From Desulfurivibrionaceae bacterium (GTDB taxonomy: Bacteria > Desulfobacterota > Desulfobulbia > Desulfobulbales > VMSU01), in NCBI GenBank assembly GCA_030145275.1, contig JAQYVV010000002.1:239750-303749 (forward strand): DNA of 64,000 nt, read 5' to 3'. Each line of letters opens with the position of its first letter. Position 1 is the stretch's first letter. This document shows, piece by piece, positions 10,968 through 19,784 of this stretch. A program made the position numbers and the translations under genes. Below the pieces are notes generated by a model. It ran no database searches, was not told where the DNA came from, and saw only the letters and a list, made by a program, of their open reading frames with translations.

Positions 10968-11312
10968 TTAGGAAGCGACTTTGACAACCTGGGAGAAAGC
11001 TTGAGGGTCTACAATTGCCAAATTTGACAGGACCTTGCGATCAAGATCAACCTCAGCTTTTTTGAGTCCACCGATAAGTTTACTGTAGGAAGTGCCATTC
11101 AATTTAGCTGCTGCTGAAATGCGGGCAATCCACAGTTGTCTAAAGTCACGTTTCTTTGCTTTCCTATCTCTATAGGCATAACAAAGAGCCCGGTCAACTG
11201 CTTCGGTAGCTGTTCTGAACAAACGACTCCGGCCACCAACGTAGCCTCTGGCCATTTTCAAAACCTTTTTTCTTCTGCGACGGGCCTTAAAGCCTCTAGT
11301 TACCCTAGCCAT
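10968..11312 (-). CDS. rplT: 50S ribosomal protein L20
   Basis: A 114-residue, strongly basic protein. [19 protein letters not shown] followed by [15 protein letters not shown] is the L20 signature. L20 is an early 50S assembly protein and in many bacteria represses rpmI-rplT translation. A 212-nt gap separates it from rpmI. I saw no convincing L20-binding mimic there, but did not fold the region. Confidence 0.98.
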   Translation of the reverse strand: MARVTRGFKARRRRKKVLKMARGYVGGRSRLFRTATEAVDRALCYAYRDRKAKKRDFRQLWIARISAAAKLNGTSYSKLIGGLKKAEVDLDRKVLSNLAIVDPQAFSQVVKVAS

Positions 11313-11524
11313 TTTAATCTCCTTCCTAAAAATTCACGATCACAATGACCGTATTACATTTATTAATTATGTTTCAAGCTCTGTGCCAATAGATAGAATT
11401 TCGCACAAAGCAAAATCCTATCTGTCAGGATATTTAGTACCTTATAGATTTAATTCTTGTGGTCTGGCGCTGCTGTTTTTACTAACAAGAAATAATTTCA
11501 GCAAGGTCCTTAGTCCCGTGTGAT

Positions 11525-11722
11525 TTACAGGTACGGCATCAACACTTTGAGTGATTTAACGTTTGTTGGATCAACCTCGGTTGATTTTCTGAAATTTCTT
11601 TTCCGTTTGGTGCTTTTTTTCGTCAGTATATGACTGGAAAATGCCTTGTTCCGCATAATTTTCCCAGACGCACTGGCTTTAAACCGTTTTGCCGCACCTC
11701 TGTTGGTTTTCATCTTCGGCAT
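11525..11722 (-). CDS. rpmI: 50S ribosomal protein L35
   Basis: A 65-residue basic protein starting [17 protein letters not shown], the canonical L35 N-terminus. The frame is open further upstream to 11806, but that part overlaps the end of infC and has no family match, so the start at 11722 is chosen. The message upstream reads AAAGGGAGAAAATAACC before this ATG, a good ribosome-binding site. Confidence 0.97.
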   Translation of the reverse strand: MPKMKTNRGAAKRFKASASGKIMRNKAFSSHILTKKSTKRKRNFRKSTEVDPTNVKSLKVLMPYL

Positions 11723-11744
11723 GGTTATTTTCTCCCTTTCAAAA

Positions 11745-12293
11745 TTATGATTTTGGTGCGACGTACATAGCCATCTGTCGACCTTCCATTTTAGGTTCCT
11801 GAACAATTACAGCGATATCCTCAAGAGCGCTTGAGATTTTTGCCAAAGTCTGTTTGCCTTGCACGTCGGCATACATAATCTCACGCCCTCTGAAACGTAC
11901 TGTTACCTTAACCTTATTTTTATTTTCTAAAAATTTTCGAATATTTTTAATCTTGAAATCAAGATCGTGTTTTTCTGTTTTTGGCCTTAGCTTAATTTCC
12001 TTGACCTCAACAACAGTCTGCTTTTTTCTCGCCTCAGCTTCTTTTTTACTCTGCTCATAGCGATATTTGCCGTAGTCCATTATGCGGCAGACAGGCGGTT
12101 CGGCATTAGGGGAAACCTCAACCAGGTCTAAACCCGCTTCCATAGCCCGATCTAAGGCCACAGTCTTCGAGATGATACCAAGCTGTTCACCATCTTCTGA
12201 AATGACCCTTAATTCACTACTTGTGATCAGTTCATTAATTCTGGCTAAAATTTCTTTGCCGCCTTTTAAGCCCTTCTTCTTTCGCCCTTTAAT
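11745..12293 (-). CDS. infC: Translation initiation factor IF-3 (AUU start)
   Basis: IF-3 prevents premature subunit joining and proofreads the initiator tRNA and codon. Read from ATT at 12293 it is 182 residues. The N-domain begins [20 protein letters not shown] and carries [14 protein letters not shown]; the linker region has [27 protein letters not shown]; the C-domain carries [16 protein letters not shown] and [14 protein letters not shown] start at the internal GTG (12161) would delete most of the N-domain, so it is rejected. AUU is the famous E. coli infC start, through which IF-3 represses its own translation by rejecting non-AUG codons. It starts 30 nt after thrS. Confidence 0.95.
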   Translation of the reverse strand: MKGRKKKGLKGGKEILARINELITSSELRVISEDGEQLGIISKTVALDRAMEAGLDLVEVSPNAEPPVCRIMDYGKYRYEQSKKEAEARKKQTVVEVKEIKLRPKTEKHDLDFKIKNIRKFLENKNKVKVTVRFRGREIMYADVQGKQTLAKISSALEDIAVIVQEPKMEGRQMAMYVAPKS

Positions 12294-12305
12294 ACCCGTA
12301 CCTCC
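12291..12305 (-). promoter_or_regulatory. Ribosome-binding site and AUU start codon of infC
   Basis: On the minus strand GGAGG (12305-12301) is followed by a 7-nt spacer and ATT (12293-12291). No ATG or GTG lies in frame nearby that would keep a full N-domain. A strong Shine-Dalgarno combined with a discriminated start codon is the arrangement used for IF-3 autoregulation. Confidence 0.85.
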
Positions 12306-12322
12306 AAATAATAATAGATAAA

Positions 12323-14248
12323 TTATGCCCCAGCAATCGCACTTTCCTGCTTGATCAAATCAGCAAACTCTTTAACCGACATGGCAGGCAGGTTCTTTCC
12401 GTCCCGAAGGCGGACAGTAATGGTGTTGTTTTCTTTCTCTTTGTCACCAATAATGATCATATAAGGTATTTTCATCAACTGGGCCTGACGAATCTTATAA
12501 TTTAATTTTTCATTGCGAAAATCTTTCTCAATTCTAACTCCGGCACGCTTAAGTTCAAGATAAACCTCTGAACTGTAGTCATGCTGGTCATCAGTAATAT
12601 TTAGCACCCGCGCCTGGATAGGTGCCAACCATAAAGGAAACGCACCTGCGTAATGCTCAATAAGGACACCAATAAATCTTTCCAGTGAGCCCATTAGGGC
12701 ACGGTGAATCATGATGGGTTGGTGTTCCTGACCATCATCACCCGTATATGAAATCTTAAAACGTTCCGGAAGATTAAAGTCGACCTGGATAGTGGAGCAT
12801 TGCCAGGAACGCCCCAAAACATCTTTTATCTTAATGTCAATTTTAGGGCCGTAAAAAACACCCTCGCCAGGATCTACTTCATAAGCGAGTCCCTTTTTCT
12901 CCAGGGCAAGTTTCAGAGCCTCTGTTGATCTCTGCCAATTTTCATCACTGCCCACATATTTTTCAGGTTGGGTTGACAGGTAAATCTCATAGGTGTCAAA
13001 ACCAAAAGTCTTTAATATGTGGAGATTCAGGTCGAGGATGTTAAATATTTCCTGCTCCAGCTGGTCCGGAAGACAGAAAATATGGGCATCATCTTGGGTA
13101 AAGCCCCGCACTCTCATCAGACCGTGCAAGGCGCCTGTTCTCTCGTATCGGTATACCGTCCCCAATTCACACCAGCGTACCGGAAATTCTCGGTAACTTC
13201 TCTTTCTGGCTTTATAAATAGCTATATGAAAAGGACAGTTCATCGGTTTAATCTGATAACTGACCTCATCTACTTCCATGGGAGAAAACATATCATCCGC
13301 ATAGAAATCCAGATGACCGCTTGTCTGCCACAGATCTCTTTTGGCTATCTGGGGCGTGTAAAGAAGCTCGTAATCATTCTTGTAATGCTCATCCTTCCAA
13401 TAATCTTCCAGCAAGCGGCGCAATTGCGCACCTTTGGGTTGCCAGAGAATCAGACCGGGACCGACTTGATCATTAATCGTAAAGAGTTCCAGCTCTTTAC
13501 CTAGTTTTCGGTGGTCCCTTTTTTTTGCTTCCTCTAGGTTGTGCAGGTGGGTCCGAAGGGCTTTAGCATCAGCAAAAGCGGTACCATAAAGTCGCTGTAG
13601 CATGGCGTTTTTTTCATCACCGCGCCAGTAGGCCCCCGCAACTTTTATTATCTTAAATGCCTTCAGCCAACCGGTATGCGGAATGTGTGGTCCACGACAG
13701 AGATCAACAAAACCTCCTTGCTCGTATAAGGAGAACGTCTCATTGTCCAGATCCTCGATCAACTCAACTTTATACGACTGCCCCATCTCTTTAAAAAGAG
13801 AGATTGCTTCGTCCCGGCTTACTTCCCTACGGCTAAAGGGCAATGCACCTCCAACGATGGATTGCATCTTTTTTTCAATCTTTTCAAAATCATCGGCGGA
13901 AAACGGCTCTTTTTTGTCAAAATCATAGTAAAAGCCATCTTCAATCGCAGGCCCAATAGTCACCTGCACTTCCGGTCCAAAAATATCTAATACCGCATGG
14001 GCCATAATATGGGCAGCGCTATGCCGTATTATCTCAAGCCCTTCAGGGCTGTTATCTTTGATCAGTTCAATCTCGGTATCTTGTTCTATGCTCGTAGACA
14101 GATCTACTATTTCCCCGCTAATTCGAGCCGCAAGGGTTTGCTTCCGTTCTTTATTGGAACAGAGATCCTTAATGGCATCAGCAACGGTTAAGCCGCTTTG
14201 AAAGGATTTTTTTTCACCAGCAGCTATTGAGATAGAAATTTCAAGCAT
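12323..14248 (-). CDS. thrS: Threonyl-tRNA synthetase
   Basis: A 641-residue class II synthetase. Domains in order are N-terminal TGS (about 1-62), the editing domain with HSAAHIMAHAV (zinc-type histidine motif, about 77-87), the catalytic core with MNCPFHI (zinc cysteine), RYERTGALHGLMRVRGFTQD (motif 2) and HRALMGSLERFIG (motif 3), and a C-terminal anticodon-binding domain (about 535-635). It charges and proofreads tRNA-Thr. First gene of the thrS-infC-rpmI-rplT-pheST-ihfA operon. Confidence 0.98.
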   Translation of the reverse strand: MLEISISIAAGEKKSFQSGLTVADAIKDLCSNKERKQTLAARISGEIVDLSTSIEQDTEIELIKDNSPEGLEIIRHSAAHIMAHAVLDIFGPEVQVTIGPAIEDGFYYDFDKKEPFSADDFEKIEKKMQSIVGGALPFSRREVSRDEAISLFKEMGQSYKVELIEDLDNETFSLYEQGGFVDLCRGPHIPHTGWLKAFKIIKVAGAYWRGDEKNAMLQRLYGTAFADAKALRTHLHNLEEAKKRDHRKLGKELELFTINDQVGPGLILWQPKGAQLRRLLEDYWKDEHYKNDYELLYTPQIAKRDLWQTSGHLDFYADDMFSPMEVDEVSYQIKPMNCPFHIAIYKARKRSYREFPVRWCELGTVYRYERTGALHGLMRVRGFTQDDAHIFCLPDQLEQEIFNILDLNLHILKTFGFDTYEIYLSTQPEKYVGSDENWQRSTEALKLALEKKGLAYEVDPGEGVFYGPKIDIKIKDVLGRSWQCSTIQVDFNLPERFKISYTGDDGQEHQPIMIHRALMGSLERFIGVLIEHYAGAFPLWLAPIQARVLNITDDQHDYSSEVYLELKRAGVRIEKDFRNEKLNYKIRQAQLMKIPYMIIIGDKEKENNTITVRLRDGKNLPAMSVKEFADLIKQESAIAGA

Positions 14249-14342
14249 GTGTATGTATTGAACTATGCAATAAAAAATTTATTTGGGGAGGTTTTCTGAG
14301 AAAAAAATAAATCCGCAGTCAATCTCCGGCAATATGAATAAA

Positions 14343-14379
14343 TAAGCTTCGCCAAGCCTTTCAGCCAGAGCGAAGCTTA
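14343..14379 (-). terminator. Perfect hairpin between tRNA-Val and thrS, terminator or leader structure
   Basis: TAAGCTTCGC and GCGAAGCTTA form a 10-bp perfect stem with a 17-nt loop. On the minus strand it comes 56 nt after tRNA-Val and about 95 nt before thrS. The downstream side is T-rich (ATTTATTC) without a clean T-run, so it could end the tRNA transcript or act in the thrS leader. Confidence 0.45.
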
Positions 14380-14434
14380 AATGAAACCTGACAAGACACA
14401 AAGTTCGTGTTTGTTTTCAGGTATAATTTCCGTG

Positions 14435-14511
14435 TGGTAGGCGCGGGCGGATTCGAACCGCCGACCTCTTGCGTGTCGAGCAAGCGCTCTAACCAACTGA
14501 GCTACGCGCCT
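14435..14511 (-). tRNA. tRNA-Val (anticodon GAC)
   Basis: A 77-nt cloverleaf with CCA encoded. The acceptor is AGGCGCG/CGCGCCT, the D-arm GCTCAGTTGGTTAGAGC, and the anticodon stem CTTGC/GCAAG around loop TCGACAC gives GAC. The short variable loop rules out serine. Position 33 reads C instead of the near-universal U (see findings). Confidence 0.9.
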
Positions 14512-14748
14512 AAGCAATAATAAATCCATATTCAAAAAACACTTATTGAATATGGCGACACATTTTACGATGGTCTCCCATGCAAAACAACCCGCAGGAA
14601 ATACCAACAAATTCCAGTCATGTCAAGATGCATCTTGCATAATTGGCTATTTTTTATTGGTTGTGAGGAGGTCTAGATCAGCGACAAGCCTAGTGAGGAG
14701 GTGGTGTTATAGATGATCTTTCGCCTGTCCCAAAAAAGAAAATCATTC

Positions 14749-15375
14749 TCAGCAGTTTTCTTTTCTTGTGCTGTTTAAACCTGCTCTGTTCCGAGCCTCG
14801 ATGGAACGAGCTAAGGTGTGCTGATCCGCATATTTTATATCCATCCCCATGGGAATGCCGCAGGCAAGGCGGGTAACTGGAACAATGCCTTGCAATCGTT
14901 CGATCAGATACGAGGCTGTGACCTCTCCGGGGACGGTAGAGCTTGTCCCTATGAGCACTTCTTTGATCGCCTCTTTTTGCACCCTGGCCAGTAAATCATC
15001 GACCTTTATTTCTTTTGGCCCTATTCCGTCCATTGGTGATAGGACGCCATGTAATATGTGGTAGACCCCTTTGAATGCTCCTGTTTTTTCAATTGCCATA
15101 AGATCACCTGGTTCTTCCACGACACAGATGAGTTGATGGTCTCGTCTCTGGTCGCTACAGATAACGCAGGGATCGTTTTCGGAAAAGGCAAAACAATTGG
15201 AACAGAGTTTTATGGCACCATGAAGCTCAAAAAGATCTCCGGCCAGAGATTGAGCTTCCGATTCCGGCCGCCTCAAAATATAAAGGGCAAGGCGTGTAGC
15301 GGTTTTTTTCCCAATACCAGGGAGTCGGCTAAGGTCTTCGATCAATTGACCAAGAGCCTGGGGGACAACTTCCAT
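14749..15375 (-). CDS. recR: Recombination mediator protein RecR
   Basis: A 208-residue protein of the RecFOR pathway, which loads RecA on gapped DNA. Features in order are an N-terminal helix-hairpin-helix (LSRLPGIGKKTATRLALY, about 14-31), a four-cysteine zinc finger (CSNCFAFSENDPCVIC, about 57-72), a Toprim domain with CVVEEPGDLMAIEKTG, and the C-terminal Walker-B-like region LACGIPMGMDIKYAD. Last gene of dnaX-ybaB-recR, 5 nt after ybaB, the widely conserved order. Confidence 0.97.
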   Translation of the reverse strand: MEVVPQALGQLIEDLSRLPGIGKKTATRLALYILRRPESEAQSLAGDLFELHGAIKLCSNCFAFSENDPCVICSDQRRDHQLICVVEEPGDLMAIEKTGAFKGVYHILHGVLSPMDGIGPKEIKVDDLLARVQKEAIKEVLIGTSSTVPGEVTASYLIERLQGIVPVTRLACGIPMGMDIKYADQHTLARSIEARNRAGLNSTRKENC

Positions 15376-15380
15376 TCAAC

Positions 15381-15698
15381 TCAGCCAAAAAGCCCAGGTA
15401 AGTTCATCCCCATTCCGCCGGTTAATTTACCAACACCTTCCTGCATCATGGCTTTAGACTCTTTCATCGCTTCATTTACAGCTGCGACTATTAAATCCTG
15501 TAAGATTTCTTGCTCATCAGGATTGATCACCTCTTTGTCTATCTTCAGCTCCAAAATCTCATTTTTTCCATTGACGGTAACTGTAACCATACCACCGCCC
15601 ACGGTTTTTGTGATTTTCTTGTGGCCCATCTCCTCTTGCATTTCAGTCATTTTCTGTTGAAACTGCTGGGCTTGCTGCATTATCTGATTCATATCCAT
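15381..15698 (-). CDS. ybaB: YbaB/EbfC family nucleoid-associated protein
   Basis: A small DNA-binding protein of the YbaB/EbfC family, dimeric, with an N-terminal helix (MNQIMQQAQQFQQKMTEMQEEM) and a beta-sheet core (VTVNGKNEILELKIDKEV). The frame opens at a TTG at 15713, but GGAG is correctly spaced (9 nt) for the ATG at 15698, giving 105 residues; the ATG two codons later is also possible. Between dnaX and recR, the usual place. Confidence 0.93.
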   Translation of the reverse strand: MDMNQIMQQAQQFQQKMTEMQEEMGHKKITKTVGGGMVTVTVNGKNEILELKIDKEVINPDEQEILQDLIVAAVNEAMKESKAMMQEGVGKLTGGMGMNLPGLFG

Positions 15699-15761
15699 TT
15701 CATATATCTCCAACTTTGATTTTTATTTAACCTAAATCGCTCAACTTAGGTTTTAGCCTTA

Positions 15762-17576
15762 TTACCTGCTTCTGGGGCCAGTTCGTATGCCGGATACCTC
15801 TCCATCCAGTATCTCTGTGGTCAACTGCACTAGAGGATCATTTCCTAAAGCGCGTCTCTCCTCCTGGGGAAGGTTCTGCTCTGTGGCATTGTCACCATCC
15901 AGTGTTTTACCACTTTTCGCAATTATTTTTATTTTTAGCTCTTTTTGGAAAAAATCAAGGGCATACTCATTGAGTAACTTGCTGTTTTCTCCCTCCTGTA
16001 GGATTTTGCACTCAGCCATGTCATCATACTTCAAGACCAGTTCACCCTCTTTTTCGCGAGCGCTGGCACATAGGCTGAGGGCGTGGGCCATCCAGGCCTT
16101 ACGATCCTTGACATGTTCCAGGAAACCGTCCCAGTGTCTTCGTACTTCTTTTTCCTCGACCATGGGTGGGGGTGGGGTGACTATTTCTGTAACAGGTTCC
16201 ACCTTCGGAGCTGGCTTTGTTGGTGTCTGTTTAGTGACTTTACTCTCTTCTTTTGGTGGTTTTTCTTGCGGCGCTGTGATGTCTGGTTTTTCTACACCAG
16301 GATTAGGCTTAATCGGTACTTCACTCCTTTGGGTCTGAGTAGGTCGCAAAGATTCCTGCGCTGCAGGAGGAGGGTTTCTTGCCTCTTGCTTGACAGGTTC
16401 AGGAGATTGGTTGACGCTCTCGTTTTCATGAAACTGTCCGTTTGTCGACAGGGAAACGAGGCGCTCAAGCAAAGTTGTCACCGGAACAAGATCCCCAGCT
16501 GTTATTATTTTAACAAAGGCCATCTCCAAAACCATTTTGGGCAGAGAGGAGTATTGCATCTCCTCAACGGCCTGCAAAAGTAAATGCAATGCGTTACTTA
16601 GGGTTTCCAAAGAGTGCTGGGAGGCTATCTTGCTCAAGCTTGCCAACTCCTGCTCCGGCATATCCAGCAATGCCTTAGAGGAATCGCTTACCTTGGCAAT
16701 CGTCAGGGAGCGAAAATACCCCAAGAGGTCGCCGGAGAATCTTTTTAGATCAATTCCCTGGGCATAGCTTTCTTCGAGGAGCTCAAGGCATCCGGCTAAA
16801 TTCTTTTCGAGCAAGGCCTCTGCGATTTTCTGAAAAACCTGACCATCAACCAGCCCTAAAACCAGGGTGACATCCTTTTCTGTAATTGACTCTCCGCCAA
16901 AAGAAAAAATTTGATCAAGCAGGCTTAATCCATCCCGGACACTTCCTGCGGCCTCCCTGGCAATCATGGAAATTGCAGTATCCGTAATTTTCACATTTTC
17001 CAGCGCTGCAATCTTTTTGAAAAAGACAAAAAGATCGTCGTAGGAAATGCGCTTTAGTTCGTAGCGTTGGCATCTGGACAGAATGGTAACCGGAACCTTG
17101 TGCAGTTCCGTTGTCGCAAACATAAAGATGACGTGTGCCGGGGGTTCTTCCAAGGTTTTCAACAGAGCGTTAAAGGCCTCGGTGGTCAACATATGGACTT
17201 CATCAATAATGATGATTTTAAAGGGGGAGCTTGCCGGCTGAAAGCGAATATTCTCCTTCAACTCTCGGATTTCCTGGATACCCCTGTTTGATGCACCGTC
17301 TATTTCATGCAGATCAATGGATAATCCTTCCCGTATTTCCTTGCAGGAAGAACATTTGTCACATGGAGGGGCTTCTTGGTTCTCGCAATTTATAGCCTTA
17401 GCCATGATTCTAGCTAAAGTAGTTTTGCCGACCCCTCGAACCCCGGAAAACAGCATGGCGTGCGCCACCCTGTTTTTCTTGATGGCATTTCGTAGAGTTC
17501 GGACAACCGATTCTTGGCCAACAACTTGGTTAAAAGTTTGCGGTCTCCGTTTTCTGGCTAAGACAAGATAAGACAT
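15762..17576 (-). CDS. dnaX: DNA polymerase III subunits gamma/tau
   Basis: A 604-residue clamp-loader ATPase. The N-terminal AAA+ module has Walker A GVRGVGKTTLAR (about 45-56), the four-cysteine zinc module CENQEAPPCDKCSSCKEI, and DEVHML as Walker B. The middle is the clamp-loader collar, then a proline/lysine-rich linker (about 385-460, rich in PKPxxPE) and a C-terminal tau-like domain. I found no clear A6G-type slippery site for a programmed gamma frameshift. Downstream of tRNA-Ser and the SRP RNA, same strand. Confidence 0.96.
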   Translation of the reverse strand: MSYLVLARKRRPQTFNQVVGQESVVRTLRNAIKKNRVAHAMLFSGVRGVGKTTLARIMAKAINCENQEAPPCDKCSSCKEIREGLSIDLHEIDGASNRGIQEIRELKENIRFQPASSPFKIIIIDEVHMLTTEAFNALLKTLEEPPAHVIFMFATTELHKVPVTILSRCQRYELKRISYDDLFVFFKKIAALENVKITDTAISMIAREAAGSVRDGLSLLDQIFSFGGESITEKDVTLVLGLVDGQVFQKIAEALLEKNLAGCLELLEESYAQGIDLKRFSGDLLGYFRSLTIAKVSDSSKALLDMPEQELASLSKIASQHSLETLSNALHLLLQAVEEMQYSSLPKMVLEMAFVKIITAGDLVPVTTLLERLVSLSTNGQFHENESVNQSPEPVKQEARNPPPAAQESLRPTQTQRSEVPIKPNPGVEKPDITAPQEKPPKEESKVTKQTPTKPAPKVEPVTEIVTPPPPMVEEKEVRRHWDGFLEHVKDRKAWMAHALSLCASAREKEGELVLKYDDMAECKILQEGENSKLLNEYALDFFQKELKIKIIAKSGKTLDGDNATEQNLPQEERRALGNDPLVQLTTEILDGEVSGIRTGPRSR

Positions 17577-17680
17577 GGATTATATATAAATAAAATGGGG
17601 AAAAACAGAAAGAGAAACTTTTGCAAAAATAGAGACATTTCAGGAAAAAGTGGTCTAACGGAAACAATAGAGACAAAACC

Positions 17681-17788
17681 GTAACAATCCAGTAGTGCCT
17701 CATATTTGTTCATTTGGGACTTAGAAGTGTACTAGTGATACACGAGAAGGCCCAAATGGGCGAAGATGAGGCACTACTGGATTGTTAC
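17681..17788. repeat. 108-bp palindromic intergenic repeat (MITE- or REP-like), copy 1
   Basis: The outer arms are a perfect 23-bp inverted repeat (17681-17703 and 17766-17788), beginning GTAACAATCCAG. A second inner pair CATTTGGG/CCCAAATG (17711-17718, 17751-17758) and a third, GTGTA/TACAC, nest inside. Both strands would fold into one long hairpin. A related copy lies at 21000-21165. Confidence 0.8.
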
Positions 17789-17797
17789 AAAAAAAAT

Positions 17798-17899
17798 GAT
17801 AGCCAGGCACCCCTGCGGCACATAAAGAGAATCACTACCGTTGCTTCCTCCCGGACCTGGCGGAGTTCGTGAGTCTTTATTGCACAGGACCCGGCTATC
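17798..17899 (-). ncRNA. ffs: Signal recognition particle RNA, small bacterial (4.5S) type
   Basis: On the minus strand GATAGCCGGG at the 5' end pairs with the 3' end CCTGGCTATC. The conserved apical domain CAGGTCCGGGAGGAAGCA, with its GGAA tetraloop and symmetric loop, is unmistakable. About 102 nt. It binds Ffh to target membrane proteins co-translationally. Between tRNA-Ser and dnaX. Confidence 0.95.
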
Positions 17900-17922
17900 A
17901 AACTGAAAATCAGATTTTATAC

Positions 17923-18010
<88 letters not shown>

Positions 18011-18167
18011 GGAAACATCTTAACGCTTGGAATCGGGCACATTACAACTATATTCCTTTTTTTTAAAGTACAAAATGCGCATATTTGAAAAAAGTGCATA
18101 TGTCCCCTTGAAATCAGTCAGGGATTGAGGTTGCTATTTCCTCTGACTCTTTTTATATTCGGCCCCC

Positions 18168-19592
18168 ATGCCTTCCACACAACTTGTAAACCTGATCATC
18201 TTTTTCCTTGGTGCCTTTATAGGTATAAGCATAACTTTTGTCTTTTTTCTCAAATCGCGCAAAGAAAGCCAAAGGGCGGCATTTGCCTCCGAAGCGCAAA
18301 ACACCATCTTAAGTGAACGTATTCAAACGCTACAGGACAACCTCTCGGAAAAAGAAGAGAAGGTAGCACTCCTGGAGGAATCTATCGAGGTAAAGGGTGA
18401 AACAAGTAACCACTTGCAGGCCCAATGCCTTGTTCAAAAGCAACAGTTGTCAGAAATAGAAAAGCGCCTCAAGGAAGCCCAGGCACAGACTCAGGAAAAA
18501 GTGCAGCTCTATACAGAAGCCAAGCAAGAATTAGGCAATGCGTTTAAGGCCCTCTCCTCAGATATCTTCAAGAACAACAGTGAGCAATTTTTACATCTTG
18601 CCAAAGAGACCCTCTCAAATTATCAGGAAAAAGCAAAAGGCGACTTGGAAAAACGCTCCACTGCCATTAGCGAACTCTTAAAGCCAATCCATGTCTCCAT
18701 GGAAAAAGTAGATTCGCAGATAAAGCAGGTAGAAAAAGAGAGAACCGAGGCCTACGCTGGCTTGTCTGAACAGATAAAGAGCATGGTGTCCGGACATAGT
18801 CAGCTCAAGCAGGAGACAGCCAACCTCGTTCAAGCCCTTCGCTCTCCTTCGGTTCGAGGCCGCTGGGGCGAGATTCAGCTCAAGAGGGTCGTGGAGTTGG
18901 CCGGGATGCTCGAATATTGCGATTTTATTGAACAGGAAACTGTTTCTTCCGATAAAGGTCTTCTGCGTCCCGATATGGTTATAAAGTTACCGAACAAAAA
19001 AGAGATTGTTGTTGACTCAAAAGCTGTATTGTCTGCCTATCTTGACTCGATAGAGATCCAAGACGAAGAGAGCCGTAAGAAAAAACTGCAAAAACATGCG
19101 GAGCATATCCGCACCCAGCTCAATAAACTTGCCGCCAAATCTTATTGGGAACAGTTTGCCAATTCGCCAGAATTTGTTGTCTTGTTTCTCCCCGGTGAAA
19201 ACTTCTTTAGTGCAGCACTGGAACAAGACCCAGAACTTATCGAGTTTGGTGTTTCTCAAAAAGTCATAATTGCCACCCCTACCACCCTTATCGCCTTGCT
19301 TAGGGCGGTTTCCTACGGCTGGCGCCACGAAAGAATCACTGAAAACGCTCAAAAGATTGGTGATTTGGGGAAAACTCTCCATGATCGGATAAAAACACTA
19401 GCCGGCCATTTTGATGATATCCGTAAGGGTCTGGATCGAACTGTAACTGCCTACAACAACACAATGGGATCATTTGAAGGAAGGGTGCTGGTAACTGCCC
19501 GGAAATTCACCGAAATTGACTCCTTGATAGAGCAGGAAATCGAGCCCTTAAAACCCATTGAAACAAGAACAAGAAAATCAACATTGCTGTAG
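18168..19592 (+). CDS. rmuC: DNA recombination protein RmuC
   Basis: A 474-residue protein with an N-terminal membrane helix (about 6-26), a long coiled coil (about 40-230), and the RmuC nuclease-like domain: [23 protein letters not shown] (SxRGxWGE motif), [23 protein letters not shown] with the DSK of a PD-(D/E)XK-like core, [12 protein letters not shown], and [16 protein letters not shown]. RmuC limits recombination at inverted repeats, probably as a nuclease. Divergent from tRNA-Ser and dnaX. Confidence 0.95.
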   Translation: MPSTQLVNLIIFFLGAFIGISITFVFFLKSRKESQRAAFASEAQNTILSERIQTLQDNLSEKEEKVALLEESIEVKGETSNHLQAQCLVQKQQLSEIEKRLKEAQAQTQEKVQLYTEAKQELGNAFKALSSDIFKNNSEQFLHLAKETLSNYQEKAKGDLEKRSTAISELLKPIHVSMEKVDSQIKQVEKERTEAYAGLSEQIKSMVSGHSQLKQETANLVQALRSPSVRGRWGEIQLKRVVELAGMLEYCDFIEQETVSSDKGLLRPDMVIKLPNKKEIVVDSKAVLSAYLDSIEIQDEESRKKKLQKHAEHIRTQLNKLAAKSYWEQFANSPEFVVLFLPGENFFSAALEQDPELIEFGVSQKVIIATPTTLIALLRAVSYGWRHERITENAQKIGDLGKTLHDRIKTLAGHFDDIRKGLDRTVTAYNNTMGSFEGRVLVTARKFTEIDSLIEQEIEPLKPIETRTRKSTLL

Positions 19593-19784
19593 TAATCAAC
19601 AAGCAACTTGGATAAAACACGTTTTTTACAATGTTTTCCTTGCCCAAAAAAGTATGCGAATTTATAATCATTAGGTTAATCAGCGCTTTTAAATACCATG
19701 CGGGTAGTTCCACTCATATGCTTTTTCATGCCCACAATAAACTGATAATTCATATTTAAATAATTTACATAGGGAGATCTCATA

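Noticed and set aside
14849..15064. Plus-strand frames opposite recR
   Set aside because: They are shadows of recR; the minus-strand gene has a helix-hairpin-helix, zinc finger and Toprim in order.
17067..17291. Open frames on the plus strand opposite dnaX, thrS, pheT and mrdA
   Set aside because: They are antisense shadows of strongly conserved genes, lack ribosome-binding sites and family matches.
15762..17576. Programmed frameshift in dnaX producing gamma
   Set aside because: I looked for an A-rich slippery heptamer with a following hairpin in the proline-rich linker region and saw none that was convincing.
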